DNA from: JAUNQW01 sp043424615 | GTDB taxonomy: Bacteria > Bacillota > Bacilli > Lactobacillales > Carnobacteriaceae_A | DNA length: 64,000 nucleotides | Assembly: GCA_043424615.1 (NCBI GenBank) | Contig: JBHWOX010000009.1 | Span: 1 to 64,000 of the forward strand | Direction of reading: 5' to 3' | Part shown: piece after piece, positions 49,127 to 58,155 of the stretch | Numbering within the stretch: the first letter of the stretch is position 1 | Layout of the letters: every line of letters begins with the position of its first letter | The notes under the pieces: generated by a model | Databases searched by the model: none | The model's input: the letters and a program-made list of their open reading frames with translations, nothing else | Told to the model about the DNA's origin: nothing | Program-made: the position numbers and the translations under genes

Positions 49127-51796
49127 ATGTCAAAATATCCTTTTAAATCGGTAAGAAACTTAACGGCTGTGGTAGCCGCCTTAGCTAGTATTGGTTTGAT
49201 GTCTACAGAAACCGTTCAAGCTGAAGAAGCTACTGATATCAATGAAGCGGGAACCTTGCTTGAGCAAGCAGAAAGTCAAGTGGTTAGCCCTGAAACCATC
49301 CAAGCAGACCAAGAAAAAGAATCAACCGTCACTATTGCCCATACTAATGACGTTCATGGACGTATGCAAGAAGATGGTAAAACCATCGGAACAGCTAAAG
49401 CTTCTGTCTTTTTCGATAAAATTGATGCTGATATCGTCGTCGATGCTGGAGATGCCTTCCAAGGTTTACCATTATCTAACCACGACAGTGGGGAAACCAT
49501 GAATAAAGCCATGACTGAAGCGGGTTACCAAGCGATTGCGGTCGGGAACCACGAATTCGACTTCGGCCAAGACATCGCTTTAAAATATGGGTCAAAAGCC
49601 GTTAAAGATGCTGATCCTAATCAAATGCCAGCTCTTTCTTCCAATGCTGTTAACACAGAAACAGGGGAATTATTATTCCAACCTTCTAAAACCATTAAAA
49701 CTGAAAATGGTTATCATGTGGCCATCATTGGGGCATCTACACCAGAAACTAAAACCAAAACTCACCCTAAAAACGTAGCCAATGTTGAATTTACTGATCC
49801 TATTCCTGCTGTTATGGCTGAAATTGACCGCTTAATTGAAGACCAAGAGATTAAAGAAGATGCCTTCATCGTTCTATCTCACTTAGGTGTTGACCCTGCG
49901 ACTCCAGAAAAATGGAGAGGAAGCACCCTTGCCAAACAACTAGACGCTGAAACAAAATATGACCAATATCAAATCATTGTCATCGACGGACACTCTCATA
50001 CCGTAGCACCAGCTCAGTCTTTCGGTAACGTCCTTTACCAACAAACAGGAACCGCTTTGAATAATATCGGTGTCATCACCTTCGACCCTAGCCAACCTGG
50101 CCAAGCTCACGGACGCTTATACGACAAAGCTGCTGTCGACGCTATCGTTGGTAATGAAGTAGATGAAGAAGTTGCTAAAATTATTGAACAAGCGGCAGCC
50201 ACTTATAAAGAAGAAACCAGCCGTGTGATTATTGAAAGCAACCCTGTTTGGTTAAATGGTGTCCGCGAATATGTTCGTTCTCAAGAATCTAACCTAGGAA
50301 ACTTAATCACTGATGCTATGGTAAGTTACGGACGAGATGGAGGATTCAACAATCCGACATCATTCGCTATGATTAATGGTGGAGGAATCCGCGAGCCTAT
50401 TGCCAAAGATGAAGCTATTACTGAGGGAGATGTTATCGCTGTCTTGCCATTTGGTAACATCATTTCTCAAATCACAGTCACCGGCGAACAAATCTATGAC
50501 ATGTTTGAACATGCCTACCGTGCTCCAATAGCTGAAGAAGCTTACACCAGTTCAAATGGCCAACACACTGTTCCAGCGATTGATGAAGAAAGTGGTCTGC
50601 CAAACTTAACTGCAAATGGTGGCTTCTTACAAATTTCATCTGATGTGAAAGTCTACTTCAATCCAACAGCTGAAGAGGGCAAACGTGTTCACGCTGTCTA
50701 CCTTCAAAACCCTGAAACGAAAGAATTTGAATTAGTAGCTAAGGATGATTCAAAAGAATACTACATGGCAACGAACGATTTCTTAGCTCAAGGTGGGGAC
50801 GGATACGACATGTTATCTGGTGCTCGTGAAGAAGGTCCATCTTTAGACCAAGTGGTCATGGATATGATGGAAAAAGGCGGTAAAGATTACTTACTACAAT
50901 ATGAAAATCCATTACCAACTGAGCGTATCTTCGCTATGACAGCTGAAGACTACAATAAATTAGTTGATAAAGAGGATCAAGATGATTCTGCTGAAAACGC
51001 TGGCAAAGATGATTCTGCTAAAGACACCGACAAAGATGATGACGACTTGTTCTCAGTTAAACTTCCTCAAGTGATTACTGACGCCCTTAATAAAGACCAA
51101 ATCGCATCGGCTTATGTTGAAGACCTTGGTGCAGCCTTCGTATTCGGTGAAGACATTGAAAAAGTTAAAAGCTTAGATATTACTAAATACGATGGAACAG
51201 AAGTCGAAGATAAAATTGAAAAATTATTATTCAAAGATGGGGACATCGACCTTTACCAAATCAAATTAACTGACAAAGACGGCAAAGAAGTGACCACTAA
51301 AAACGGTACTGTTGTTCGCCTCTTCGTCACTCCTGGTAAAAAAGTGAAAGATATTGTTCACCTCGGCAACCGTCTTGAAATTAGCGAGTCTTTAGACTTT
51401 GAAGCCGATGACAAAACAGTGGAATTCTACACACCAAACTTAAGCTATTTTGCTGTTGTTTACGAATATGGTAAAGAGGCCGTTGGCGTCGCTGATGCTC
51501 AATCTTACATCAAAGAATTAAAAGACTTAGGCTTTGACTTAGATGAAAAAGCTGTCTTAGGACGCATCCAAGAAGCTCAAGCAGGTCAAAATGCTCAAAT
51601 CGAAAAAGTTGCTAATAAAAATGAAACAGCAGCTGTTAAAGAAGAAAAAGCTGAACAAGCTGACGCTTCTGAATCTGCTAGCGAAGAAAGTCTCCCTCAA
51701 ACTGGAGCAACGGCCCTATCAGCCTTAGCCGCTTCTGCTATTTTAAGTGGTTTAGGTTGTGCCTTAGTTGGTTCAGCTAGAAAAGAAGACAACTAA
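49127..51796 (+). CDS. LPXTG-anchored 5'-nucleotidase (UshA/NudP-like metallophosphoesterase)
   Basis: Surface enzymes of this family hydrolyse extracellular nucleotides to nucleosides, scavenging purines and, in streptococci, generating adenosine that dampens immunity. The 889-residue protein has a signal peptide (to about residue 33), a metallophosphoesterase domain with HTNDVHGR (Asp75, His77), VVDAGDAFQG, AVGNHEFDFG, LSHLGVD and IDGHSHT, and the 5_nucleotid_C domain (SNLGNLITDAM, MINGGGIREPI, ATNDFLAQGGDGYDM). A charged spacer follows. LPQTG is at about 856-860 with hydrophobic and basic tail. AGGAGG upstream. A sortase gene follows. Confidence 0.95.
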   Translation: MSKYPFKSVRNLTAVVAALASIGLMSTETVQAEEATDINEAGTLLEQAESQVVSPETIQADQEKESTVTIAHTNDVHGRMQEDGKTIGTAKASVFFDKIDADIVVDAGDAFQGLPLSNHDSGETMNKAMTEAGYQAIAVGNHEFDFGQDIALKYGSKAVKDADPNQMPALSSNAVNTETGELLFQPSKTIKTENGYHVAIIGASTPETKTKTHPKNVANVEFTDPIPAVMAEIDRLIEDQEIKEDAFIVLSHLGVDPATPEKWRGSTLAKQLDAETKYDQYQIIVIDGHSHTVAPAQSFGNVLYQQTGTALNNIGVITFDPSQPGQAHGRLYDKAAVDAIVGNEVDEEVAKIIEQAAATYKEETSRVIIESNPVWLNGVREYVRSQESNLGNLITDAMVSYGRDGGFNNPTSFAMINGGGIREPIAKDEAITEGDVIAVLPFGNIISQITVTGEQIYDMFEHAYRAPIAEEAYTSSNGQHTVPAIDEESGLPNLTANGGFLQISSDVKVYFNPTAEEGKRVHAVYLQNPETKEFELVAKDDSKEYYMATNDFLAQGGDGYDMLSGAREEGPSLDQVVMDMMEKGGKDYLLQYENPLPTERIFAMTAEDYNKLVDKEDQDDSAENAGKDDSAKDTDKDDDDLFSVKLPQVITDALNKDQIASAYVEDLGAAFVFGEDIEKVKSLDITKYDGTEVEDKIEKLLFKDGDIDLYQIKLTDKDGKEVTTKNGTVVRLFVTPGKKVKDIVHLGNRLEISESLDFEADDKTVEFYTPNLSYFAVVYEYGKEAVGVADAQSYIKELKDLGFDLDEKAVLGRIQEAQAGQNAQIEKVANKNETAAVKEEKAEQADASESASEESLPQTGATALSALAASAILSGLGCALVGSARKEDN

Positions 51797-51828
51797 GACC
51801 GTGATCGTGTTTTAGACTTTCATTTCCT

Positions 51829-51876
51829 ATCTCCAATCGCTCGTCCTGAGCGGTTGGAGATTTTTTAATTTTTCAT
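51829..51876 (+). terminator. Terminator of the nucleotidase gene
   Basis: ATCTCCAATCGCTC and GAGCGGTTGGAGAT arms with loop GTCCT, then T-runs. Confidence 0.9.
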
Positions 51877-51953
51877 AAAATCAACCTAATTTTTCACCTT
51901 TAAGCCAGCTTTTGATTTATAATGAGAAGGACTAAGCTTTAAGGAGGCCCATC

Positions 51954-52685
51954 ATGTCACAAAAAATTACACGCTGGCTGGGAATCGCTTTAATTGTGAT
52001 TGGGATTGCTTTATTAATCTATCACTTTATTCCTAGCTATGTGGTTAGCCAAAACGCCAAAGAAAATGAAACGACCATGCAGGAGATTTCTGCTGAAGAC
52101 ATTGAAAACAACCAACAAACTACGGGGGAAATTGACTTTGGTGCGGTTGATAATTTATCAGCAGATATGGCCTTTGAAGATGGAAACGCTGCTCCTCCTG
52201 AATGGATTATCGGCCAATTAGTCATTCCAGCAGTTGAAATGAATTTACCCGTCTATAAAACTTTAAATAACCAAACCCTGATGTCCGGAGCTGCCATCAT
52301 GCGGTCTGATGTAGAGATGGGCAAAGGAAACTTTCCTATTGCCGGCCACTATACCCATACCAATGCCAACTTATTTGGCCCCTTGCGTGATCTAGAAGAG
52401 GGAGATGTGATCCGCATGACCGATAAGAAAAAAATATACGAATATGAAGCGGTCAAACGCGAAGTCGTCCCTCCAACAGCCCTAGAAATGATTGAAGATG
52501 AGCAAACTAAAAATTATGGGGGTCAGCCCATCATTTCACTCATGCAATGCTATTACGTTAACTTCCAAAACACTGGCGATCGTGAATTCTTCATCGGTAA
52601 ATTAAGAAATATCTACGATTACGATGAACGCCTGATTTTTGTCGATGAATTTTATGATGAACTCCCAACTAAAGCAGCCGAATAA
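51954..52685 (+). CDS. srtA: Class A sortase
   Basis: Sortase A cleaves LPXTG motifs and links surface proteins to peptidoglycan. The 243-residue protein has an N-terminal membrane anchor (WLGIALIVIGIALLIYHFIP, residues 8-27) and a sortase domain with His132 (PIAGHYTHTN), Cys199 (ISLMQCYYV) and Arg210 (NTGDREFFIGKL). The usual TLxTC around the cysteine is SLMQC here, an uncommon variant. AAGGAGG precedes ATG 51954. It is the only sortase in the window and lies beside an LPQTG protein gene. Confidence 0.93.
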   Translation: MSQKITRWLGIALIVIGIALLIYHFIPSYVVSQNAKENETTMQEISAEDIENNQQTTGEIDFGAVDNLSADMAFEDGNAAPPEWIIGQLVIPAVEMNLPVYKTLNNQTLMSGAAIMRSDVEMGKGNFPIAGHYTHTNANLFGPLRDLEEGDVIRMTDKKKIYEYEAVKREVVPPTALEMIEDEQTKNYGGQPIISLMQCYYVNFQNTGDREFFIGKLRNIYDYDERLIFVDEFYDELPTKAAE

Positions 52686-52695
52686 AATAAACCTA

Positions 52696-52736
52696 AAACA
52701 GCCTGCCACATCCTTTGTGACAGGCTGTTTATTTGC
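52696..52736. terminator. srtA terminator (bidirectional)
   Basis: AAACAGCCTGCCACA and TGTGACAGGCTGTTT arms with loop TCCTT. The T-tract after srtA is weak (TTTATTTG); the convergent minus gene ends at 52747. Confidence 0.75.
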
Positions 52737-52746
52737 CCTTTATCCT

Positions 52747-53355
52747 TTAGTGAAGTTCAATTTCATACTGGAGGGGAAGCTGGTCAGCGCTGATGTAAAA
52801 ATCTTCTTCGGAAATAGGAGCCAGCTGGTTAAAGTCTTGAAAATCAGGATAGTCTTGGCTGATGGTTTGAGCCCAGTCATCCAACTCCCAGTCATTGGTC
52901 AGCCTGCCCCGATTAAAACGACCGGTTTCAATATATATCAAGTGAGAAGTTCCAGCTAGTCGGCCATAAAGACCCTGATTAGCATAAGCCAATAAGTGAA
53001 TATCTTCAATTTCTTGGCCTTGAGGGGTACGGACGGTGAACTGATCTTGCAAGCTTAAATCTTGAGGGTCGAAAACTTGAATAGTCGACCCGCCCTCTGT
53101 CCCGTAAAAGACATGGCGGTCATCATCATAGATAAGCCCTGCTGCATTCAAGTCTTTGCTAGCTACAGCTGGATGGGCAGAATAAAAGCTAGAAGGCTGG
53201 TAGGGCATGGACTGGATGATGTCGTAGCTGCCTTTTTCTTGCTGATGGGTCCAAAATAAAAAAACAGCCGCTAAAACACCCAAACTGAGTTGAAAGGCAG
53301 TGATCCGCCGGTACCATTTGATATTTTCTTTAGAAAATAGTTTTTCCCGGTTCAT
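52747..53355 (-). CDS. Membrane-anchored protein of unknown function
   Basis: The 202-residue protein has one N-terminal membrane helix (FQLSLGVLAAVFLFWTH, residues 21-37) after a basic cytosolic stretch. An extracellular region with beta-propeller-like strings follows (AGLIYDDDRHVFYGT, TIQVFDPQDLSLQDQFTV). No catalytic motif or family was recognised. GAGGAAAG lies before the ATG. It converges on srtA. Tryptophan and tyrosine are frequent near the C-terminus. Confidence 0.65.
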   Translation of the reverse strand: MNREKLFSKENIKWYRRITAFQLSLGVLAAVFLFWTHQQEKGSYDIIQSMPYQPSSFYSAHPAVASKDLNAAGLIYDDDRHVFYGTEGGSTIQVFDPQDLSLQDQFTVRTPQGQEIEDIHLLAYANQGLYGRLAGTSHLIYIETGRFNRGRLTNDWELDDWAQTISQDYPDFQDFNQLAPISEEDFYISADQLPLQYEIELH

Positions 53356-53386
53356 CTTCTTTCCTCCTCTACTTTTGCTTTATTAT

Positions 53387-53420
53387 ACAAAAAATCCCTT
53401 GCCAGTTCTTGGAAGGGATT
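53387..53420 (-). terminator. Terminator of the Mhq-like operon
   Basis: AATCCCTTCCA and TGGCAAGGGATT arms with TTTTTTG in minus sense, after the esterase stop at 53458. Confidence 0.75.
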
Positions 53421-53457
53421 CGAAGAGAAGATGAAAGCATCTCCCCTCAATATTTAT

Positions 53458-54057
53458 TTAAGCATGCAGAAATTCCTTAGCAGCTGCTAACACATCACGG
53501 CTGATAGCGTGAGTCTGAGTCCAATGCTCAGTCAGCTCAGCTCCTCGCTCTTCAAAAAGACGAATGACATTTTCACTATCTAAGAGTGAACTGATGGGAT
53601 CTTCCTTGCCCATGGATAAAAAGACCTTCATATCAGATAAATCAGGACCCGCATCCACTTCGACTGGATACATTGGAGCCATTAATATCGCCCGTTTGAA
53701 TGGCGCTTCCGGACGCAAAATCATATTGATGGCGATATTTGATCCGTTGGAAAAGCCAACAGGAATGACCTTATCCATGGCTAAATTTTCTTTTTCAGCC
53801 AGCTCTTCGACGAAAGCATAGAGTTTTTTCCCACGCTGATTGAGATCGTCAACATCATAGTCGCCGTGGCTATGGCGCTTAAAAAAGCGGTTAGCGCCAT
53901 TTTCACTCACATCACCGCGAACAGTAATGACATTGTAGGATTCATCCAAGATTTTAGCCACTTGCAGTAGGTCTTCTTCCGTTCCTCCTGTTCCATGAAG
54001 GAGCAAGAAGGTAGGGTGATCTTTATTAACTTCATGATAAATATAGTGATAGCTCAT
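53458..54057 (-). CDS. Alpha/beta hydrolase, MhqD-like carboxylesterase
   Basis: The 199-residue hydrolase has the oxyanion region LLLHGTGGTEEDLLQVA, a nucleophile elbow VGFSNGSNIAINM (Ser in GFSNG), an Asp in SMGKEDPISS and a His near the end (QTHAISRD). This is the phospholipase/carboxylesterase group to which Bacillus MhqD belongs. It starts just after the dioxygenase gene upstream (1-bp gap). Last of four genes alternating esterase and ring-cleavage-type enzymes. The substrate is unknown; quinone-adduct detoxification is the known role of the family. Confidence 0.88.
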   Translation of the reverse strand: MSYHYIYHEVNKDHPTFLLLHGTGGTEEDLLQVAKILDESYNVITVRGDVSENGANRFFKRHSHGDYDVDDLNQRGKKLYAFVEELAEKENLAMDKVIPVGFSNGSNIAINMILRPEAPFKRAILMAPMYPVEVDAGPDLSDMKVFLSMGKEDPISSLLDSENVIRLFEERGAELTEHWTQTHAISRDVLAAAKEFLHA

Positions 54058-54058
54058 C

Positions 54059-54967
54059 TTATTCCTCCTTTAGCTGAATAGGGGGTAAATTCTTTTCAAT
54101 ATCCTCTCGCATGCCTTCATATTGAGCGGGCAATTGCAAAGCTTTCCCCAACTCATCTAATGCTTCATCGACGGTAAAACCAGGGCCTTGGGTTGCTATT
54201 TCAAAGACAATCTTACCAACTTCACGGTAATAGAGAGAATGGAAATATTTGCGGTCTTTGTAGCCAGAATGTCGACCTTCTCTTTTATTTAATGCGTCTT
54301 CCATCTGTCTTAAGGTCTCATCATCTTCAACCGCCCAAGCCACATGATGAACGGTCCCAATCCCCAAACGCCTGATAGGCAAAGGATCCGTTGGAATAAG
54401 AATCCGGTGTCTTTTTTCTCCCGCTGTTTCATAGTGTAAGTGCCCTTCTTCTTCATATAAAAAGCTCAACCCTAAAAAGTCTTCTAAATCCTGACCGCTA
54501 TCTTGGGGATATTTTGACAGTAAAACCGTCCCGTGAAAACCGTCAATGGTCGGTTGATCCTTGGCCTCTTTACCTTCCACTAGGGCTAAGGCTAGGCCAT
54601 GGGTATCGGTGAATTCCAATGTGTCTTGGCCAAAGAGCTGGGTCAGTTGGTAGTCCACCCCATGTTGAGTCAAGCGATCCTGCCAATAGGAGAGGCTATC
54701 TAAAGGGATACGAAAAGCGATTCGTCCGACTTGACCACTGCCCACCACGCCTTCCTTAGCATCCGCTTGGGGCCAGTTAAAGAAGGTCATGGTTCCTTCT
54801 GGCTGCCCATCTTGGCGGGCAAAATAAAGGTGGTAGGTATGGGGATCATCGAAATTGACGGTTTGTTTCACTAGCCTTAAACCCAGGACTTGGCTATAAA
54901 AATCGTAAGTTTCTTGGGGATCCCCCACAATAGCTGATAGATGGTGAATATCTTGAATGATGGTCAT
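54059..54967 (-). CDS. VOC-family ring-cleaving dioxygenase, MhqO/MhqE-like
   Basis: The 302-residue protein has two vicinal-oxygen-chelate modules: IQDIHHLSAIVGDPQETYDFY with FDDPHTYHLYFA at the start, and GTVHHVAWAVEDDETL in the second half. His and Glu metal ligands are visible in IHHL, TVHHVAWAV and IVFEIATQGPGF. This is the group annotated as glyoxalase/ring-cleaving dioxygenase MhqO. It is about 35-40% like its upstream neighbour by eye, suggesting a local duplication. Confidence 0.9.
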   Translation of the reverse strand: MTIIQDIHHLSAIVGDPQETYDFYSQVLGLRLVKQTVNFDDPHTYHLYFARQDGQPEGTMTFFNWPQADAKEGVVGSGQVGRIAFRIPLDSLSYWQDRLTQHGVDYQLTQLFGQDTLEFTDTHGLALALVEGKEAKDQPTIDGFHGTVLLSKYPQDSGQDLEDFLGLSFLYEEEGHLHYETAGEKRHRILIPTDPLPIRRLGIGTVHHVAWAVEDDETLRQMEDALNKREGRHSGYKDRKYFHSLYYREVGKIVFEIATQGPGFTVDEALDELGKALQLPAQYEGMREDIEKNLPPIQLKEE

Positions 54968-54980
54968 GACTTATTCCTCC

Positions 54981-55937
54981 TTATGAACGGCGGGTGTCAA
55001 AGGGTTTGATGGCAGCTTCAATCTCTTGGCGGTCAGCTTCGAGAAAATCAGGTAAGGATAAGGATTCTCCCAAAGTTTCATAAGGCTCATCTTCCATAAA
55101 CCCTGGCCCGTCCGTGGATAGCTCAATTAAAATATGGCCAAGGCGAGCATAGAGAGCCTTAAAGTAATAGCGTTCAACCAGGCCGGAATTCATCAAGCCT
55201 CTTTCAGTATAGAGATCGAGCCAATCTTCTAAGTCTTCAACATCCTTAACTCTAAAAGCAACATGATGAACTTCCCCATCACCTGGACGGGCTTGGGGGA
55301 ATTCGGTATCTCGGCGAAGAATCATCGCCCCTCCATTGCCTCCTTCTCCAATCTCTAAAAAGGCTGCATCAGCTGTTTGCTGGCCGATTCTAAAACCATA
55401 AAGGCCGGTCATCACAGATAAGAAGTCCTCATAATAAGAAACCGTAATTTCAATGGGTCCTAAGCCGTAAATGGCTTGGTCTTCACTGACAGGTCCCTCT
55501 TTCCAAGGCTGACCCGGCCGGACTCCTTCATCCTCTTCATCCGAAAAGAGACGGTAAGCTTGCCCATCAGCTTCTTGGAAATTGAGAACCTTTCGACCAA
55601 ATAATTCTTCAATTTCCCCATGCTCCACACCGAACTCATCCAAACGATCGCGGTAATAAAGGAGAGCCGCATCATCTGGCACTCGCAAGCCAATCCGCGA
55701 AATGGAGTTAGTGCCTGCTTGGCCTTGGATGGTTTGTGGGAAATCAAAATAAGTGGCATCCGTTCCGGGCGTGCCGACATCATCAGCGAAAAAAGTATGG
55801 TAAGTATGGATATCGTCTTGGTTGATTGTTTTTTTCACCAAACGCATCCCTAAAATTTCAGTCATAAAGTGGTAATTCCGCTCAATATCATCCGTCATGG
55901 AAGTGACATGGTGAATCCCTAATAATGGTCTAGTCAT
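54981..55937 (-). CDS. VOC-family ring-cleaving dioxygenase, MhqO-like
   Basis: The 318-residue protein (ATG 55937, overlapping the upstream esterase stop by 8 bp; an in-frame ATG eight codons earlier is possible) begins TRPLLGIHHVTSMTDDIERN and has the second VOC module with GEVHHVAFRVKDVEDLED and ILIELSTDGPGFMEDEP. The metal-site His/Glu are conserved. It is translationally coupled to an MhqD-like esterase, as in the Bacillus mhqNOP and mhqED operons, which respond to quinones and catechols. Confidence 0.9.
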   Translation of the reverse strand: MTRPLLGIHHVTSMTDDIERNYHFMTEILGMRLVKKTINQDDIHTYHTFFADDVGTPGTDATYFDFPQTIQGQAGTNSISRIGLRVPDDAALLYYRDRLDEFGVEHGEIEELFGRKVLNFQEADGQAYRLFSDEEDEGVRPGQPWKEGPVSEDQAIYGLGPIEITVSYYEDFLSVMTGLYGFRIGQQTADAAFLEIGEGGNGGAMILRRDTEFPQARPGDGEVHHVAFRVKDVEDLEDWLDLYTERGLMNSGLVERYYFKALYARLGHILIELSTDGPGFMEDEPYETLGESLSLPDFLEADRQEIEAAIKPFDTRRS

Positions 55938-56553
55938 TTTTTCTATCATCCTTTCTTTCATCTATTAAAAATTGCTGGGCCTGGTCCAAAGTGTTCCAAT
56001 AAATTTTATGGCCTTGGACCCATATTTGATCCAGCTTTGCCCCACGTTTTTTGAAACATTCAGCTAGGGCCTGACTTTCTTCAACACTCACCAGCTCATC
56101 GGCTCGTCCTGCTGACATCCACACATGCAAGTGGCTGAGGTCAGGCTGTTTTACCGGCTGGCAGCCAAAAGGACTCGCGAACAGGAGGGCCTTTTGAACC
56201 TCTAAGCGTCCTTCCAGCAGCAAGTGACTAATCATCGACCCTCCATTCGAAAAACCTAGGGGAATGAATTGTTTGGGATCAATATCTTCTTCCTGGCAAA
56301 TCTCTTCCAGGTCTGCCACTAGCTTTTGGCCATAAGCAGCCATGGAAAAGGGATCAATCAAAGACTTCGAAGCTTCTTCAAAAAAACGGTAACCCTTGTC
56401 TAATGACACTGCTCCCCTCAAGCTCAGATAACCGTAAGTAGGCATCAGAGCTTGGGCGATAGGGAGTAAACTATTTTCATCACCGCCTGTTCCATGAAGG
56501 AGAAGGAAAGTTTGAGGCTGTTGCCCCTGTTCATAAATATAAGTGCTTGTCAT
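55930..56553 (-). CDS. Alpha/beta hydrolase, MhqD-like carboxylesterase
   Basis: The 207-residue protein starts at ATG 56553 six bases after AGGAGG; two earlier in-frame ATGs are closer to or within the site. It has FLLLHGTGGDENSLLPIAQ, the nucleophile GFSNGGSMISH, the Asp in SAGRADELVS and the His in WVQGHKIYW. It is a paralogue of the last gene in the operon. First gene of the four-gene unit, preceded by a palindromic operator candidate. Confidence 0.88.
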   Translation of the reverse strand: MTSTYIYEQGQQPQTFLLLHGTGGDENSLLPIAQALMPTYGYLSLRGAVSLDKGYRFFEEASKSLIDPFSMAAYGQKLVADLEEICQEEDIDPKQFIPLGFSNGGSMISHLLLEGRLEVQKALLFASPFGCQPVKQPDLSHLHVWMSAGRADELVSVEESQALAECFKKRGAKLDQIWVQGHKIYWNTLDQAQQFLIDERKDDRKND

Positions 56554-56648
56554 CATTAACCTCCTCATCGAAAAGCCGTTGGCATCCGGATTGCTTTCAC
56601 AATCGCTCTAGCATTTGCTAAAATAAGAGTAATCAAGTGGGCTTTAAC

Positions 56649-56672
56649 TATTTCTAATTCGAACTAATAATA
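56649..56672. promoter_or_regulatory. MarR/MhqR-type palindromic operator candidate
   Basis: A dyad centred on TTCGAA has the form TATTnnTAnTTCGAAnTAnnAATA, with 7 of 9 outer positions symmetrical. Bacillus MhqR binds a palindrome centred on similar TCGAATTCGA sequence, so a MarR-family quinone sensor could act here. No such regulator gene is in the window. Confidence 0.45.
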
Positions 56673-56723
56673 TCAACTTCTTTTTAGTAAGTCAACCCCA
56701 CACCCTTAGAAAGGATTTTTGTT

Positions 56724-57215
56724 ATGGAGAGAATTCCTTGGAACCAATATTTTATGTCTCAATCGATTGTTCTATCTGCTCGGTCCACCTGCCAACGGTT
56801 GATGGTTGGAGCTACCATTGTACGAGATAAGCGTATCATTGCCGGGGGCTATAATGGCTCAGTCAGTGGAGATGACCACTGTATAGATGAAGGCTGTTAT
56901 ATGGAAGATGGCCACTGCATGCGCACCATCCATGCCGAGATGAACGCCCTCCTCCAATGTGCTAAATTTGGCGTTCAAACCGATGGAGCAGAAATATATG
57001 TGACCCACTTCCCTTGCTTGCAATGCACCAAAATGCTCCTCCAAGCGGGTATTTCAAAAATATATTATCTACATGACTACCGAAACCACCCCTATGCTGA
57101 GCACCTGCTGGCGACCAAAGAAGTGCCCACCGAACAAGTTCACATGCCGGACGATTTTTTTAATTCTTTCAATTCCTTCATCATCCACGACAATCCTGCC
57201 AATTTTGACCGCTAA
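56724..57215 (+). CDS. comEB: dCMP/ComE-type deaminase (ComEB family)
   Basis: A zinc-dependent deaminase of the deoxycytidylate family. The 163-residue protein has the zinc ligands in TIHAEMNAL (HAE) and PCLQC (PCxxC), the substrate-side NGSVSGDDHC loop, and the N-terminal WNQYFMSQSIVLSARS typical of ComEB. It would supply dUMP for thymidylate synthesis. AAAGGA precedes ATG 56724. Monocistronic with its own terminator. Confidence 0.9.
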   Translation: MERIPWNQYFMSQSIVLSARSTCQRLMVGATIVRDKRIIAGGYNGSVSGDDHCIDEGCYMEDGHCMRTIHAEMNALLQCAKFGVQTDGAEIYVTHFPCLQCTKMLLQAGISKIYYLHDYRNHPYAEHLLATKEVPTEQVHMPDDFFNSFNSFIIHDNPANFDR

Positions 57216-57253
57216 AAAAGACACCGAAAAAATCGGTGTCTTTCTTTTTTATT
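57213..57253. terminator. Bidirectional terminator
   Basis: AAAGACACCGA and TCGGTGTCTTT arms, A/T-runs on both sides, between the deaminase gene and the convergent opuA-type operon. Confidence 0.85.
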
Positions 57254-57257
57254 CTGA

Positions 57258-58136
57258 TCATTCGATCCCTTCCACCCAGTCTTGAATCATTTCAGGGTGG
57301 TCATCAATCCAACGAGCAGCGGCTTCTTCTGGGGACAAGCCCTTACTTAAATCAGCCATAATGAGACCGACATCATCTACCGTCCACTCAAATTGTTCAA
57401 AAATACGGTAGGCGGCAGGATTATCTTCAGCCAAACCTTGGCGAGCTAATTTTTGAAGGTTTTCTCCTTCTCCATAAGCATTTTTGGGATCTTCTAAAAA
57501 TTTCAGATCCATTTCTAAAAACATCCAATGAGGGGTCCAGCCGGTCACGACAATGTCTTCTTTCTGGTCCAGGGCTTGTTGCAATTCGGTCAGCATCGCA
57601 CCTGTTGAAGAGGTCTGCTGTTGCCAATCGCTAAGATTAGGGTAGGTCTCTAAAGCCTCATCCGTTTGATTAGCAATACCTGCTCCAGGTTCAATGCCTG
57701 TAATGGTTTTATTGGCCTGGTCAGACAGGTCAGCGATGCTGTCCACATCCATATAAGAGGGAACAGCCAAACCTGTCACTGCGTCTTCGGTATGTGGTCC
57801 TAGGTCAACAATATCTTCTTCAAAACGCTCATAATAAGCCCCATGGGTCGCAGGAAGCCAAGCTCCTGTAGTCATATCAACTTCTCCTGTTGCTAAAGCC
57901 GAAAAAAGAACGGAAGGGTCCAATTCCACCACTTCTACATCAAAGCCCGCTTGTTCGTAGACTTCTTTCAAGACATAAGTCGAGGCATAAGAATCATCCC
58001 AGGAAGTCGATCCCATGGTGATGGCTGGGCGGTCGGAGTTTAAGGAATCAAGATTGGAATGGTAGGCCCCTTGACTGCCCAAAGTTAAGACCAGACCCAA
58101 TAGCATAAAAATTCCAGTTATTATTTTTTTGACCAT
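57258..58136 (-). CDS. Glycine betaine/proline-type ABC transporter substrate-binding protein
   Basis: The 292-residue protein of the OpuAC/ProX family has ITMGSTSWDDSYASTYVLKEVYEQAGFDVEVV-like start strings (AITMGSTSWDD) and the Trp-rich ligand pocket segments MTTGAWLPATHGAYYERF and VTGWTPHWMF. The N-terminus is a hydrophobic segment (FMLLGLVLTLGSQG) with no lipobox cysteine, so it is secreted or membrane-anchored rather than a lipoprotein. Last of three transporter genes. Confidence 0.9.
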   Translation of the reverse strand: MVKKIITGIFMLLGLVLTLGSQGAYHSNLDSLNSDRPAITMGSTSWDDSYASTYVLKEVYEQAGFDVEVVELDPSVLFSALATGEVDMTTGAWLPATHGAYYERFEEDIVDLGPHTEDAVTGLAVPSYMDVDSIADLSDQANKTITGIEPGAGIANQTDEALETYPNLSDWQQQTSSTGAMLTELQQALDQKEDIVVTGWTPHWMFLEMDLKFLEDPKNAYGEGENLQKLARQGLAEDNPAAYRIFEQFEWTVDDVGLIMADLSKGLSPEEAAARWIDDHPEMIQDWVEGIE

Positions 58137-58155
58137 ATCTATTCCTTTCTATATC

